Shown here: positions 18,813 through 27,951 of the stretch, in pieces
Numbering within the stretch: position 1 is the stretch's first letter
Layout: each line of letters starts with the position of its first letter
Source: Bacteroidota bacterium
GTDB taxonomy: Bacteria > Bacteroidota > Bacteroidia > Bacteroidales > FEN-979
NCBI GenBank assembly: GCA_026391355.1
Contig: JAPLDH010000056.1
Span: 1 to 64,000 of the forward strand
Direction of reading: 5' to 3'
Length of the DNA: 64,000 nucleotides
The notes under the pieces: generated by a model
Databases searched by the model: none
What the model saw: the letters and a program-made list of their open reading frames with translations, nothing else
What the model was told of the DNA's origin: nothing
Translations under genes and position numbers: made by a program

Positions 18813-19739
18813 ATGAAATCATTTAAGAAGTATGCAAAAATCACATTGGCTGTATTAATTTTTATTGCTATTATCTTTTTCACCTATTATTATTTTAATG
18901 TAGTTAAAAAAACCGGCGAGGAGGTGATACTTGTTGAGATGAATCTGCCAAATGAAACACAAAATATAAAATTTGCTATCGAAAAGGTGAAAAGGGAAAC
19001 CTTAAATGATAAGGATGTTCTGTTGCTAAAAGGGTGGGTTTTCAAACAAAATTCTAAGGAAGCGAAAAGAAAGCTCTACTTAGTGCTGAAGTCCGTAAAA
19101 AAGACACTTATCTTTTCTGTTACCAAGGCTAACCTAGCCAGACCCGACGTTACAAAGTATTTTCATATGGATGGAAATACAAATAATCATGGCTTTGAAT
19201 TAACAGTTCCGGGTAGCCTGTTGAACGAAGACACCTATCAGATTGGATTTATCATTGAGGATGAGACTGGTAAAAACTTTATAATGACAGTAATGGTATT
19301 GCGTCCATCCGATGCTACTGTAACACAGAACAAACCTAAATTACACGATATAAAATTCATTTCCAGCAAAGTGTCTCTAACACAAAAAAAACCGACCAGT
19401 ATCCTTAATTCTAATGTTGAATCTGTCCATAAATCTGATACCAATATAACTATCAAGGGATGGGGGTTTCTTCAGGGAATGAATTCAGAATTTCTGAAAT
19501 CTTATATTCTGTTAAAGAAAAACGAAACGGTTATTGCTTTTTCAGTGGAAACTCAGGGCAGACCGGATGTGACCACTTATTTCAAGAAATCTGGATTAAA
19601 CTTTGATTCATCCGGTTTTTTTGCTAAAATTCCGGTCACATTACTGGAGAAAGGTCATTACCGGATTGGTCTTTACATAGTGAGAGGTAATCAAACAGGG
19701 TTGAGTTATTCTGATAAATTCATAGATATTGCTAAATAA
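18813..19739 (+). CDS. Membrane-anchored protein with two repeated beta-rich domains (paralogue of 21381 gene)
   Basis: A 308-residue protein with one N-terminal membrane helix (residues about 8-27) and two related extracytoplasmic domains. Both domains share a KGWgF segment, a K-LYLVLK or KSYILLK strand, an RPDVT-YF motif and an IG-Y/F-I strand near the end (RPDVTKYF and RPDVTTYF). Similar domains occur beside polysaccharide membrane enzymes; no activity is known. The ATG at 18813 is chosen because GGAGA lies about 8 nt upstream and the hydrophobic segment starts at once, matching the paralogue; ATG 18798 is possible. It could bind the growing glycan or a partner enzyme (inference). Confidence 0.6.
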   Translation: MKSFKKYAKITLAVLIFIAIIFFTYYYFNVVKKTGEEVILVEMNLPNETQNIKFAIEKVKRETLNDKDVLLLKGWVFKQNSKEAKRKLYLVLKSVKKTLIFSVTKANLARPDVTKYFHMDGNTNNHGFELTVPGSLLNEDTYQIGFIIEDETGKNFIMTVMVLRPSDATVTQNKPKLHDIKFISSKVSLTQKKPTSILNSNVESVHKSDTNITIKGWGFLQGMNSEFLKSYILLKKNETVIAFSVETQGRPDVTTYFKKSGLNFDSSGFFAKIPVTLLEKGHYRIGLYIVRGNQTGLSYSDKFIDIAK

Positions 19740-19898
19740 ATCAGTTATTGTTAACAAATACAGGCTTGTTTACACGCTTGTTTTCCGAATTCCTTTTATG
19801 GGGTACTTAATATTTATAGAGTTTTGTAAAAAAGAACCTTATATCGGGCTTAATGTCACTTGATAATTTTAATCTTAACAAGGAACAAAAAAATAAAA

Positions 19899-21380
19899 AT
19901 GAAATTCAGCAAAAAAGATGCTTTAGTTTGGGTAACCCCTGCTTTCACCGTATTGCTATTTGCATTATATCCCCTTTTAGCTTTATACGCATATAATGTT
20001 GGCGAATTAGTATTGACACAATTATCCTTGCCCATAATTTTCACCCTGGCATTGTCAACTGTCCTTTTTGGTTTGTGGCTGATAATATTAAAAAACAACT
20101 TTAAAGCAAGTTTAGCAACAGTAATTTTTTTGATATTATTCTGGAATTACGAATTTATTTACATGGGTATTACCAAAATAGTAAATTTACAATACTGGCA
20201 TTTAATCCCTCTGTTGTTTTTTATTTATTTTCACCTTGTATATTTCATCACAAAAATCAAGCAACAAAAAACACTGATCAATTTGAATACAATATTATTG
20301 TTGCCAATATCACTCTTAATCATTATTAATGTTGTAACTATCTTGCCATCTGAATTCAGAAAAAATAAAACATTAAATAATATTAAAGTAAATCAACAGG
20401 TACAAAAAGAAATTACCGGTAAATCTTATCCAGATATCATTCTGCTTCTTTTAGATGAGTATGCCAGTATTAAAACCATGAAAGAAGAATGGGGTTATGA
20501 TAACAGTGCTTTTGGCCTGTTCTTAAAAGAAAAAGGGTTTTTTATTGCGGAAGAAAGTAAATCCAGGTTTGATAAAACTTTAACCGCAATGCCATCTCTG
20601 CTTAATCTCGACTATGTGGATAAAAATTCTACTGATGTAGAATTATATCAGAAATATAATAACAATTATTTATTTAATTTTTTTGATAAAATTGGATATA
20701 AAATATTTTTTCTGGATGCGTTTAGTCGATCTCAACACACCTTGAAATTAAATAATATTATACATATTTATTACGAAGACATTGATATTGAGCATGGATA
20801 CAGGCTTGATGAATTTAGCAAATTGATAGCCAATCAATCCATGTTAAGTCCTTTTATTTATTTGTTTGAAGGCACAAAAACAAATGTGTTCTACGAAGTT
20901 AATAAATATTTTTTCAATTATATTTATAATTATCCTTTAACAACAAAAACAATCAAGCAACCGACTTTTTTATACACGCATTTTAATTGTCCACATTTAC
21001 CGTACGTTTTTGACCGTAATGGCAATTTCACCGAAAATCCTACAAATTATTGGGAGTATGGCTCAGTAGATAAAATTGTCCTTAAAAAGTTATACTTGGA
21101 ACAATATATTTATCTTACTAAAAGGATATCAAATATTGTAAGTAAAATATTGGAAACATCAAAAAATGAACCGATAATTATAATTCAATCAGATCATGGT
21201 CCAAGAAGTTCCAGTGTTGGTGTTGAAAGTGAAGTACAACATTACCGGGTTTTTAATGCTGTATATTTTCCTGACGGGGTTTATAAAAATTTGTATAACA
21301 GCATTGCTCCGGTTAACACGATTAGAGTTATACTAAATAAGTATTTCGGAGAGCATTATAAAATATTGGAGGACAAATAG
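19899..21380 (+). CDS. Sulfatase/alkaline-phosphatase superfamily membrane enzyme (LTA synthase or phosphoethanolamine transferase-like)
   Basis: A 493-residue protein: four or five N-terminal membrane helices (to about residue 150), then an extracytoplasmic sulfatase-fold domain. Metal-binding blocks are visible as PDIILLLLDE (178-187) and IQSDHG (D432, H433); a threonine near 226 (FDKTLTAMPS) is the likely nucleophile. The closest roles known for this architecture are transfer of phosphoethanolamine or phosphoglycerol to a surface glycan, with sulfatase an alternative. The gene is flanked on both sides by the two paralogous anchored proteins and touches the second directly. It is extremely AT-rich. 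Confidence 0.75.
   Translation: MKFSKKDALVWVTPAFTVLLFALYPLLALYAYNVGELVLTQLSLPIIFTLALSTVLFGLWLIILKNNFKASLATVIFLILFWNYEFIYMGITKIVNLQYWHLIPLLFFIYFHLVYFITKIKQQKTLINLNTILLLPISLLIIINVVTILPSEFRKNKTLNNIKVNQQVQKEITGKSYPDIILLLLDEYASIKTMKEEWGYDNSAFGLFLKEKGFFIAEESKSRFDKTLTAMPSLLNLDYVDKNSTDVELYQKYNNNYLFNFFDKIGYKIFFLDAFSRSQHTLKLNNIIHIYYEDIDIEHGYRLDEFSKLIANQSMLSPFIYLFEGTKTNVFYEVNKYFFNYIYNYPLTTKTIKQPTFLYTHFNCPHLPYVFDRNGNFTENPTNYWEYGSVDKIVLKKLYLEQYIYLTKRISNIVSKILETSKNEPIIIIQSDHGPRSSSVGVESEVQHYRVFNAVYFPDGVYKNLYNSIAPVNTIRVILNKYFGEHYKILEDK
21368..21373 (+). promoter_or_regulatory. Strong Shine-Dalgarno site before the second paralogue
   Basis: GGAGGA lies 7 nt before ATG 21381, inside the last codons of the sulfatase-fold gene. 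Strong Shine-Dalgarno sites are uncommon in Bacteroidota, so this supports the chosen start and tight coupling of the two genes. Confidence 0.6.
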
Positions 21381-22310
21381 ATGAAAATTAACAAAATTTT
21401 TCTTCTTTATACATTTGCAGTTTTAATTTTTGCTTTTTATTTGTTTTTTGCAAATTACATTTTCAATGTTATTTTCAAATCAGCTAATGAAGCACAACAA
21501 ACCAATATCAGTCTGCCTTCAGAAACACAAAATATTAAATGCGGATTGGAGAAAGTAAAAATAGAAAAATTAAATTGGAAGGATGTTTTGTCCATAAAAG
21601 GATGGGGTTTCAAACAAAACCTTAAGAAACAAAAAAAAGAGTTATACTTAGTTCTTAAATCAAAAAAAAGTACACTCATTTTTAAAGTAAAAAATGATAA
21701 AAAAGAAAGAGTTGATGTAACAGATTATTTTCATTTAGAAAGAAGTGTCAATGATCATGGATTTGAAATATGCTTTCCACTTTACTTGTTGAAAGAAAAT
21801 ACTTATCAGGTTGGATTTGTCGTATACGATGAATCAGGAAAAGATTTTTCAATGACCTCAAAGGCTTTATCAATATCTGAGCATACAGCAACCTTATTCG
21901 ATTCAGGATCTGAACAAGATTTAGAAATAAAATCTACTCCGGTGTCAATAAAGCTAAATAATCCGACCAGTTCCGTTAATAATAATCTTGAAACTGTAAA
22001 TCTCTCTGATAATAATCTCACTATAAACGGATGGGGTTATCTTAAAGGAATGAATACGGACTTTTTAAAATCGTATATTCTGTTAAATAAAAATGAAAAA
22101 GTGAATGCTTTTTCAGTGAGAGTGAAAATCAGGAAGGATGTTACTGATTATTTTAAAGAATCTGGCTTAAACCTTGATTCATCCGGTTTTCATGCCCATA
22201 TTTCAACCGAGAAACTGGAGAAAGGCAAATACCGTTTAGGCTTATATATTGTTAAGGGTGATCAAATTGGAATGGCTTATTCTGATAAGTATATCGATAT
22301 TGGTAAATGA
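21381..22310 (+). CDS. Membrane-anchored protein with two repeated beta-rich domains (paralogue of 18813 gene)
   Basis: A 309-residue protein colinear with the 18813 product over its whole length: membrane helix (about 8-27), NLPSETQNI-like linker, first domain (KGWGFKQN, RVDVTDYF), second domain (NGWGYLKGMN, RKDVTDYF, KLEKGKYRLGLYIV) and the same YSDK-IDI C-terminus. It starts immediately after the stop of the sulfatase-fold gene. The pair clearly arose by duplication around that enzyme gene. Function is unknown; a structural or glycan-binding role next to the membrane transferase is the simplest guess. Confidence 0.65.
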   Translation: MKINKIFLLYTFAVLIFAFYLFFANYIFNVIFKSANEAQQTNISLPSETQNIKCGLEKVKIEKLNWKDVLSIKGWGFKQNLKKQKKELYLVLKSKKSTLIFKVKNDKKERVDVTDYFHLERSVNDHGFEICFPLYLLKENTYQVGFVVYDESGKDFSMTSKALSISEHTATLFDSGSEQDLEIKSTPVSIKLNNPTSSVNNNLETVNLSDNNLTINGWGYLKGMNTDFLKSYILLNKNEKVNAFSVRVKIRKDVTDYFKESGLNLDSSGFHAHISTEKLEKGKYRLGLYIVKGDQIGMAYSDKYIDIGK

Positions 22311-22410
22311 ATTAAGATTAAGAACTATGCTTATAATAATTCTCAGATATTTAACAACAAGGAATTTTTTAAAAATTTGTGATAATATCGAATAAATACC
22401 GACGAAACAA

Positions 22411-23787
22411 ATGACTCCGAAAAAAATCGTTGAAAGTTCATTCAGAGACCCGAGCGGTTTCCTGTTTTACGAAGGTGAAAAATTGCTGAGGCAAGTAAAT
22501 CAATGTTATCAAGAAGATTATGACCATCTAACCCGGTCAGGTCTCTTTGATAAACTTTGTAATAAAGGCCTGTTGATCCCACATAAAGAAGTTGACAACC
22601 ATAAAGGGCTGGACAGTGAAACCTACAAAGTGATTGAACCGGAGAAAATCAGCTTTATATCCTATCCCTACGAATGGTCTTTCAGCCAGTTAAAAGATGC
22701 CGCTCTCACCACCCTGGAAATTCAAAAGATTGCCATGGAACATGGGATGACCCTGAAGGATGCAAGTACTTATAACATCCAATTTCATAAAGGCAAACCG
22801 GTTCTCATTGATACCCTATCTTTTAAGATATATCAGGAGGGTAAACCCTGGGAAGCCTACCGGCAATTTTGCCAGCATTTTTTAGCGCCGCTTGCATTGA
22901 TGAGCCATACCGACATCCGGTTGAACCAGTTGCTGAAAATATACCTTGATGGCATTCCCCTTGACCTTGTATGCAAACTATTACCCATTAAGACAAAATT
23001 GAATTTTTCGTTGTTAATGCATCTTCATCTGCACGCTAAAGCACAACAAAAATATGAACACAAAGGCTCTGCTGCAAGAGATATAAAAATCACAAAGTCC
23101 AATCAAATTGCGCTGATTCAAAGCCTGAGAAGCACTGTGAAAAATTTCAGGATAAACAGGCAAAAGACAGAATGGGGAGATTATTATACCTTCACAAATT
23201 ATTCTGACAGATCATTTATCAATAAAAAAGAGATCATTTCCGGTTTTGTTGAATCTATCAATCCTTATACAGTATGGGATTTGGGTGCAAATACAGGTGA
23301 GTTCACCCAAATTGGCAGTCAGCACGGAGCAGAATGTGTTGCCTTCGATATTGATCCATTGGCAGTGGATTCCAATTATAATTATATCAGGAAACAGCAC
23401 ATTGAGAATGTTTTGCCCCTGGTTATGGATCTTACAAATCCAACCCCTTCCATTGGCTGGAACAACGAAGAGAGGATGGGATTCAAGCTGAGGTCATTGC
23501 CGGACGCTGTATTTGCTCTTGCACTCATACACCATTTAGCCATTTCCAATAATTTGCCTTTTGAAAAGATCGCCAGGTTTTTAAGTGAACTGAGCAAAAA
23601 CCTGATCATTGAATTCGTTCCCAAATCGGATTCCCAGGTAAAAAAATTGCTTATATCGAGAAAAGATATATTTAAAGATTATAAGGAGGAGACATTCGAC
23701 AGGGAATTTGAGGTGTTTTACAACATCAGGGCAAAAGAAAAGGTCATTGATTCTGAAAGAATAATTTACCGGATGGAAAGAAAGTGA
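22411..23787 (+). CDS. SAM-dependent methyltransferase of the NoeA/nodulation type
   Basis: A 458-residue two-part protein. The N-terminal half (SFRDPSGFLFYEGEKLLRQV; YPYEWSF; LKDASTYNIQFHKGKPVLID) is the region typical of NoeA-like methyltransferases and resembles a kinase-like acceptor-binding lobe. The C-terminal half contains the SAM-binding loop VWDLGANTGEFTQIG (about 289-303) and a following acidic strand (AFDIDPLAV). NoeA-like genes modify glycans. Its base composition returns toward the genome average after the AT-rich block. Confidence 0.75.
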   Translation: MTPKKIVESSFRDPSGFLFYEGEKLLRQVNQCYQEDYDHLTRSGLFDKLCNKGLLIPHKEVDNHKGLDSETYKVIEPEKISFISYPYEWSFSQLKDAALTTLEIQKIAMEHGMTLKDASTYNIQFHKGKPVLIDTLSFKIYQEGKPWEAYRQFCQHFLAPLALMSHTDIRLNQLLKIYLDGIPLDLVCKLLPIKTKLNFSLLMHLHLHAKAQQKYEHKGSAARDIKITKSNQIALIQSLRSTVKNFRINRQKTEWGDYYTFTNYSDRSFINKKEIISGFVESINPYTVWDLGANTGEFTQIGSQHGAECVAFDIDPLAVDSNYNYIRKQHIENVLPLVMDLTNPTPSIGWNNEERMGFKLRSLPDAVFALALIHHLAISNNLPFEKIARFLSELSKNLIIEFVPKSDSQVKKLLISRKDIFKDYKEETFDREFEVFYNIRAKEKVIDSERIIYRMERK

Positions 23788-23860
23788 AGATTATCTATTT
23801 TTGCAACCCGGGCAATTGCCTTTGGATATTTCTTAAACTGTCAAATTTAACAAGCAAACC

Positions 23861-24094
23861 ATGAATAACATTTTACTGAGTTTACTAAGTACCCCGTTAA
23901 TATCATTCATTCCGAAGACTTTAGCCTATATAGATCCGGGAACGGGCAGTATTCTTCTGCAGGCACTTGTTGCCACTGTTGTAGGAGCAGCGGTTGCTGT
24001 CAAGCTATTCTGGCACCGCATCCTTAAGTTTTTGGGGATTAGGAAAAGCGCCAATTCCGATCCTTCAGGTAAAGAAGGTGATGGCAAACAATGA
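23861..24094 (+). CDS. Small membrane protein with IDPGTGS motif
   Basis: A 77-residue protein with a hydrophobic start, the conserved segment AYIDPGTGSILLQALVA and one long membrane helix (about 31-52), followed by a basic tail. This small family is recognisable by its DPGTGS motif and occurs in polysaccharide loci; no function is established. Its stop overlaps the YidC-like gene by 4 nt (ATGA), so the two are probably made together and may interact. Confidence 0.65.
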   Translation: MNNILLSLLSTPLISFIPKTLAYIDPGTGSILLQALVATVVGAAVAVKLFWHRILKFLGIRKSANSDPSGKEGDGKQ

Positions 24095-24825
24095 CCTTTA
24101 TTACTCTTAGTTTCCTGGTTTTTTCCGGGCTTTGGGGCTGGATGAGCTGGATTAGCAGTGGCTTATTTGGCCTTCTGGAATTCATCCATTACATAATTCC
24201 GGATTGGGGTTTGTCGATCATTGTGTTGGCGCTGATCGTGCGTATCTGCCTGTATCCGCTGGCAAGCAAGGCCATGAAAAGCCAGCAACGCTTTACTGAC
24301 GCCCAGAAGCTCATGCTTCCCGAATTAAAAGAGATTAAGAAAACTTACAAAGGCGGTGAACAGAGTGAAAGGATACTGCAATTATATAAGAAACATAACG
24401 TAAGCCCTTTTGCCGGGTTAAAGCCACTGCTGATCGTCCTGATCCAATTACCGATCCTTATTGCTCTTTTTCATGTGCTCGGATCGGCTGATGAACTCCG
24501 TGTTGCACATTTCCTATGGATTAAAACCCTGGCTGAACCTGACAAACTTTTTTACCTTGGATTTAATATCCCTTTGCTGGGTAGCTATTTTAATCTTCTC
24601 CCGGTACTCATGTCATTTTTTACCCTCCTTTCATTCAAACTGGCGCCTGCACCCACATCAAGTGAAGAAGGAGGCGGATTACAGGTCCTTTTCCTGATTG
24701 CGATGACCGTCGTTTTTTTCTTTCTGTTTTATTCATTTCCGGCAGGAATGGTCTTGTACTGGACATTTGCCAATATTTTTCATATCGGCCAGTACAGGAT
24801 CATGGTACGCAAGCAGGTTGTTTGA
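24091..24825 (+). CDS. Stand-alone YidC/Oxa1-type membrane insertase paralogue inside the polysaccharide cluster
   Basis: A 244-residue protein of the YidC/Oxa1/Alb3 family consisting only of the membrane core. The conserved positively charged residue in the hydrophilic groove is R51 in LALIVRICLYPLASKAM, followed by a cytoplasmic hairpin (KSQQRFTDAQ to KHNVSPFAGL) and four more helices. It lacks the large periplasmic domain of housekeeping Gram-negative YidC, which is about 600 residues in Bacteroidota. It overlaps the 77-residue membrane protein gene. It may insert or stabilise a dedicated membrane component of the polysaccharide machinery (inference). Confidence 0.85.
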   Translation: MTFITLSFLVFSGLWGWMSWISSGLFGLLEFIHYIIPDWGLSIIVLALIVRICLYPLASKAMKSQQRFTDAQKLMLPELKEIKKTYKGGEQSERILQLYKKHNVSPFAGLKPLLIVLIQLPILIALFHVLGSADELRVAHFLWIKTLAEPDKLFYLGFNIPLLGSYFNLLPVLMSFFTLLSFKLAPAPTSSEEGGGLQVLFLIAMTVVFFFLFYSFPAGMVLYWTFANIFHIGQYRIMVRKQVV

Positions 24826-24900
24826 AATACTACCTAAAAAACGCTGTATTTCAGGAATACAGCAAGATAAACATACCTGTATCAATAAACAGACCTTCAA

Positions 24901-25848
24901 GTGCCGAAAGTCTCTGTAATTGTTCCAAATTACAACCACGCTCTTTTCCTCAGGCAAAGGCTTGACAGTATCTTTGCTCAAACCTATACAGATTATGAGG
25001 TTATTCTCCTGGATGATTGTTCCACTGATAACAGTGTTGAGATTTTATCGGAATATTCCCGCCATTCTAAAGTATCTCAGTTTATTGTCAACAGTGAAAA
25101 TAGCGGGAGCCCTTTCAAGCAATGGAAGAGAGGAATTGAACTTGCAGCAGGTATATATATTTGGATTGCCGAATCAGATGATTGGGCAGAACCGACTTTC
25201 CTTGAAAAAATGACAAATATACTTGAGATGGGTTGTGGGTTAGCCTGTTGCCGATCCTATTTTATCAGAAACAATCAACCTGAACCCTCTTTCTGGCCGG
25301 AAAGAATGGATCCGGATCATTGGAAATCTTCCTTTATCCATGAAGGAATTCAGGAAATCAGGCAATTTCTTATGTATTACAATATCATTCCTAATGCTTC
25401 CTCGTGTGTGTTTACCAGAAATCATCCTATTCCATATGAAATTCTCGGGATGAAATATGCAGGGGATTGGCTTTACTGGCTTAAAATACTCGAAAAGAGC
25501 CCTATCGGGTATGTTCCCGAACCCTTAAATCATTTCAGGATAGATAACGCTCTTTCGCTTACAGATAAGTCCCGTATGGAAGAATTGATAAGATTCAAGG
25601 AAATTTCCAAGGTCATTTTGTATGCACGCCAAGTTACCTCCTCCGGTGGAATTAGATGCAAGGAATGTCCCAGATATGCATGGATAATAAATATTTATTT
25701 AAAAAAATCAAATATTCTGGGGTACAAAACATTCACTCCTCCATTTCCTTTTATATTAAGCCTTTATCTATACAAGATTTTCATTGTTAATTTGACACTG
25801 CGGATAGTCTCTAAAATAGCAGTTCTTTTTCGTAAGGTATTAAAATGA
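24901..25848 (+). CDS. Glycosyltransferase family 2
   Basis: A 315-residue GT2 enzyme with VSVIVPNYNHALFL, LLDDCSTDNS and the metal-site IAESDDW. It starts with GTG. The N-terminal 110 residues closely match the C-terminal GT2 module of the 1893-residue protein (shared SGS-FKQW and EPxFLEKM), so it is a free-standing paralogue of that module. A C-terminal hydrophobic/basic helix may bind the membrane. The stop overlaps the next gene by 4 nt. Confidence 0.85.
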   Translation: MPKVSVIVPNYNHALFLRQRLDSIFAQTYTDYEVILLDDCSTDNSVEILSEYSRHSKVSQFIVNSENSGSPFKQWKRGIELAAGIYIWIAESDDWAEPTFLEKMTNILEMGCGLACCRSYFIRNNQPEPSFWPERMDPDHWKSSFIHEGIQEIRQFLMYYNIIPNASSCVFTRNHPIPYEILGMKYAGDWLYWLKILEKSPIGYVPEPLNHFRIDNALSLTDKSRMEELIRFKEISKVILYARQVTSSGGIRCKECPRYAWIINIYLKKSNILGYKTFTPPFPFILSLYLYKIFIVNLTLRIVSKIAVLFRKVLK

Positions 25849-26927
25849 AAGGTATTTCGGTCATACTTTGCTGTTACAACAGCGCTGATCGTTTGCCTGA
25901 GACACTCAGGCATATTGCCTCGCAGGATTTACCAGAGTACCTGATGTGGGAAATCATCCTTGTAAACAATTCCTCAACGGATGATACGCGGGCCATTGCT
26001 GTTAAAGAATGGGAGCAATATTTTTCCCTGGTACCTTTCAGGGTCATCGATCAACCTATCCGGGGGCTATCTTCAGCAAGAGCAAAAGGAATCTCTGAAG
26101 CAAAATTTGATTATTTAATATTTTGTGATGATGATAACTGGCTTGATCCGGATTATGTTAGAACAGCTTTTAAAATAATGGAAAATCATCCGGATATTGG
26201 GATTGCCGGAGGCCAATTAAAAGGATTTTTCGAAACAGATGAACCTGATTGGTTCAGGACTTTTTCACAATCGTTTGCAATTGAACAACCTTTGGTGTTA
26301 AGTGGGGATATTCCCCCTGAACGTGGGTATGTAGCTGGTGCAGGTATGATTTTAAGGAAGGAATTTATTGAAACATTGGAAAAATTACAATTTATTCAAA
26401 TACTTTCTGATAGAACGGGAAATAATTTATTATCCGGAGGAGATACTGAATTATGCTTGATTGCCCGGTTTGCAGGTTTCAGGATTTATTATGATGAAAG
26501 TCTGAAGCTCACGCATTACATGCCCAAAGAGCGTCTTACCTGGGACTACTGCTTAAAAATGACAACTTTCGGACATGCAATTCCTGAAATTTATTTGGAT
26601 ATCTACCGGATGCTCTTTAAAGACAAAGAACCAGGGTATCTTATTTTCTCAAAGCTATACAGAACACTTTTAATGAAGAACCTTTACGATCTTCTTTTTC
26701 CGGAAGGGCTAAGCTTTTTAAATTGCCTTAAATGTGTTTTCAACATCAAGTATTTTATTAAACTCTTTCCGGGCTCAATGATCCAGCAAAGAATACTGTC
26801 AGCAAAAAACAGACTTTTATTCCTATTGAAGAATAAAAGGGAACTGTCTGATAAATTTGTGGAGATTAACGCTTTTGTGAATCGGCTGAAAGAGTATAAA
26901 TCTCAAATTTCATCGAACAATAACTGA
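25845..26927 (+). CDS. Glycosyltransferase family 2
   Basis: A 360-residue GT2 enzyme. Motifs: ISVILCCYNSADRL, LVNNSSTDDT and IFCDDDNWLDPDY (DxD). Its start overlaps the previous stop (ATGA). It resembles the next gene product in length and in the rare CDDDNWL-PDY block, suggesting tandem duplication followed by divergence of acceptor specificity. It probably adds one sugar of the repeat unit at the cytoplasmic face. Confidence 0.85.
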   Translation: MKGISVILCCYNSADRLPETLRHIASQDLPEYLMWEIILVNNSSTDDTRAIAVKEWEQYFSLVPFRVIDQPIRGLSSARAKGISEAKFDYLIFCDDDNWLDPDYVRTAFKIMENHPDIGIAGGQLKGFFETDEPDWFRTFSQSFAIEQPLVLSGDIPPERGYVAGAGMILRKEFIETLEKLQFIQILSDRTGNNLLSGGDTELCLIARFAGFRIYYDESLKLTHYMPKERLTWDYCLKMTTFGHAIPEIYLDIYRMLFKDKEPGYLIFSKLYRTLLMKNLYDLLFPEGLSFLNCLKCVFNIKYFIKLFPGSMIQQRILSAKNRLLFLLKNKRELSDKFVEINAFVNRLKEYKSQISSNNN

Positions 26928-26940
26928 ATATTTCTTAACT

Positions 26941-27951
26941 GTGGCACCATTCGGCATATCCGTCATCATCTGCACCCATAACGGGGTAAAACGTATTGGC
27001 CCAACACTAGAAGCCTTGAAAAGCCAAAATATCCCGTCCGGCTTGCAATGGGAGATCCTCATCATCGACAACGGATCGACTGATGATACTGGTAAAATAA
27101 CTGAAAATTTCAGAGACAGCTTTCAACTAAATGTTCCAATCCGGTTCTTCCATGAACCGTTATTAGGCAAGGCTTATGCCCTGGTGAAAGGATATAATGA
27201 ATCAAAATTTGAACTGATGCTTATATGTGATGATGATAACTGGCTTCAACCGGATTATTTACATATAGCGGCTGGAACGTTCAGGCAAAACCCGGAAATA
27301 GGGATCCTGGGAGGATATGGGATTGCAGAATTCAGGGGAGAAGAAAGGCCGTCATGGTTCGAAAAGTGGCAGCAATGTTATGCGTGCGGGAAACACCATG
27401 ATAAAACCGGTTTTTTATCTCCCGGGGATGTTACAATATGGGGAGCCGGTTCTGTAATAAGGAAAACCTTGTGGCTTTTCTTGCAAGAAAATGGGTTTCA
27501 TTTTATCAATAACACCGGACCAGGAAAACCGCTGGGCGAGGATGTGGAACTTTCACATGCAGTCATCTATTCCGGGACCAGACTTTATTTCGATGACCGG
27601 TTATGGTATTACCACGATCTTAGTGGTGGCCGGATTACAAGGGAAAATCTAATGAAGCAGGTGAAAAGCAGCGGCAGCACCTTGTTCGTCATTTATTCAA
27701 TTGCTTATAAAAATAGCCCTGACCGGAAGAACAGATACAACAGATCCTTTGCAAGGATGATTATTTCATTGATTATTAACCTGTTCTTCCAATCCCTGAA
27801 AAAAAACAATGAATTGTCACGCAAACATCTTTCCATTCAACTCATTGAACTGGCAACCCACAGGAAAATGTACAGGTCAATCTATTTTGATATTTTTCCA
27901 TGGATAAGCCATGTAAAAGGGGCTTGTCCGTTAAAAGGAACATCGCTTTGA
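26941..27951 (+). CDS. Glycosyltransferase family 2
   Basis: A 336-residue GT2 enzyme with SVIICTHNGVKRI, IIDNGSTDDT and LICDDDNWLQPDY. It starts with GTG 13 nt after the previous gene. It is related to the preceding GT2 product through the metal-site block and the AYALVKGYNESKFE region. The acceptor and sugar are unknown. Confidence 0.85.
   Translation: MAPFGISVIICTHNGVKRIGPTLEALKSQNIPSGLQWEILIIDNGSTDDTGKITENFRDSFQLNVPIRFFHEPLLGKAYALVKGYNESKFELMLICDDDNWLQPDYLHIAAGTFRQNPEIGILGGYGIAEFRGEERPSWFEKWQQCYACGKHHDKTGFLSPGDVTIWGAGSVIRKTLWLFLQENGFHFINNTGPGKPLGEDVELSHAVIYSGTRLYFDDRLWYYHDLSGGRITRENLMKQVKSSGSTLFVIYSIAYKNSPDRKNRYNRSFARMIISLIINLFFQSLKKNNELSRKHLSIQLIELATHRKMYRSIYFDIFPWISHVKGACPLKGTSL

Noticed and set aside
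24091-24825. Housekeeping yidC
   Set aside because: It lacks the large periplasmic domain and lies in a glycan cluster; it fits an accessory paralogue better.
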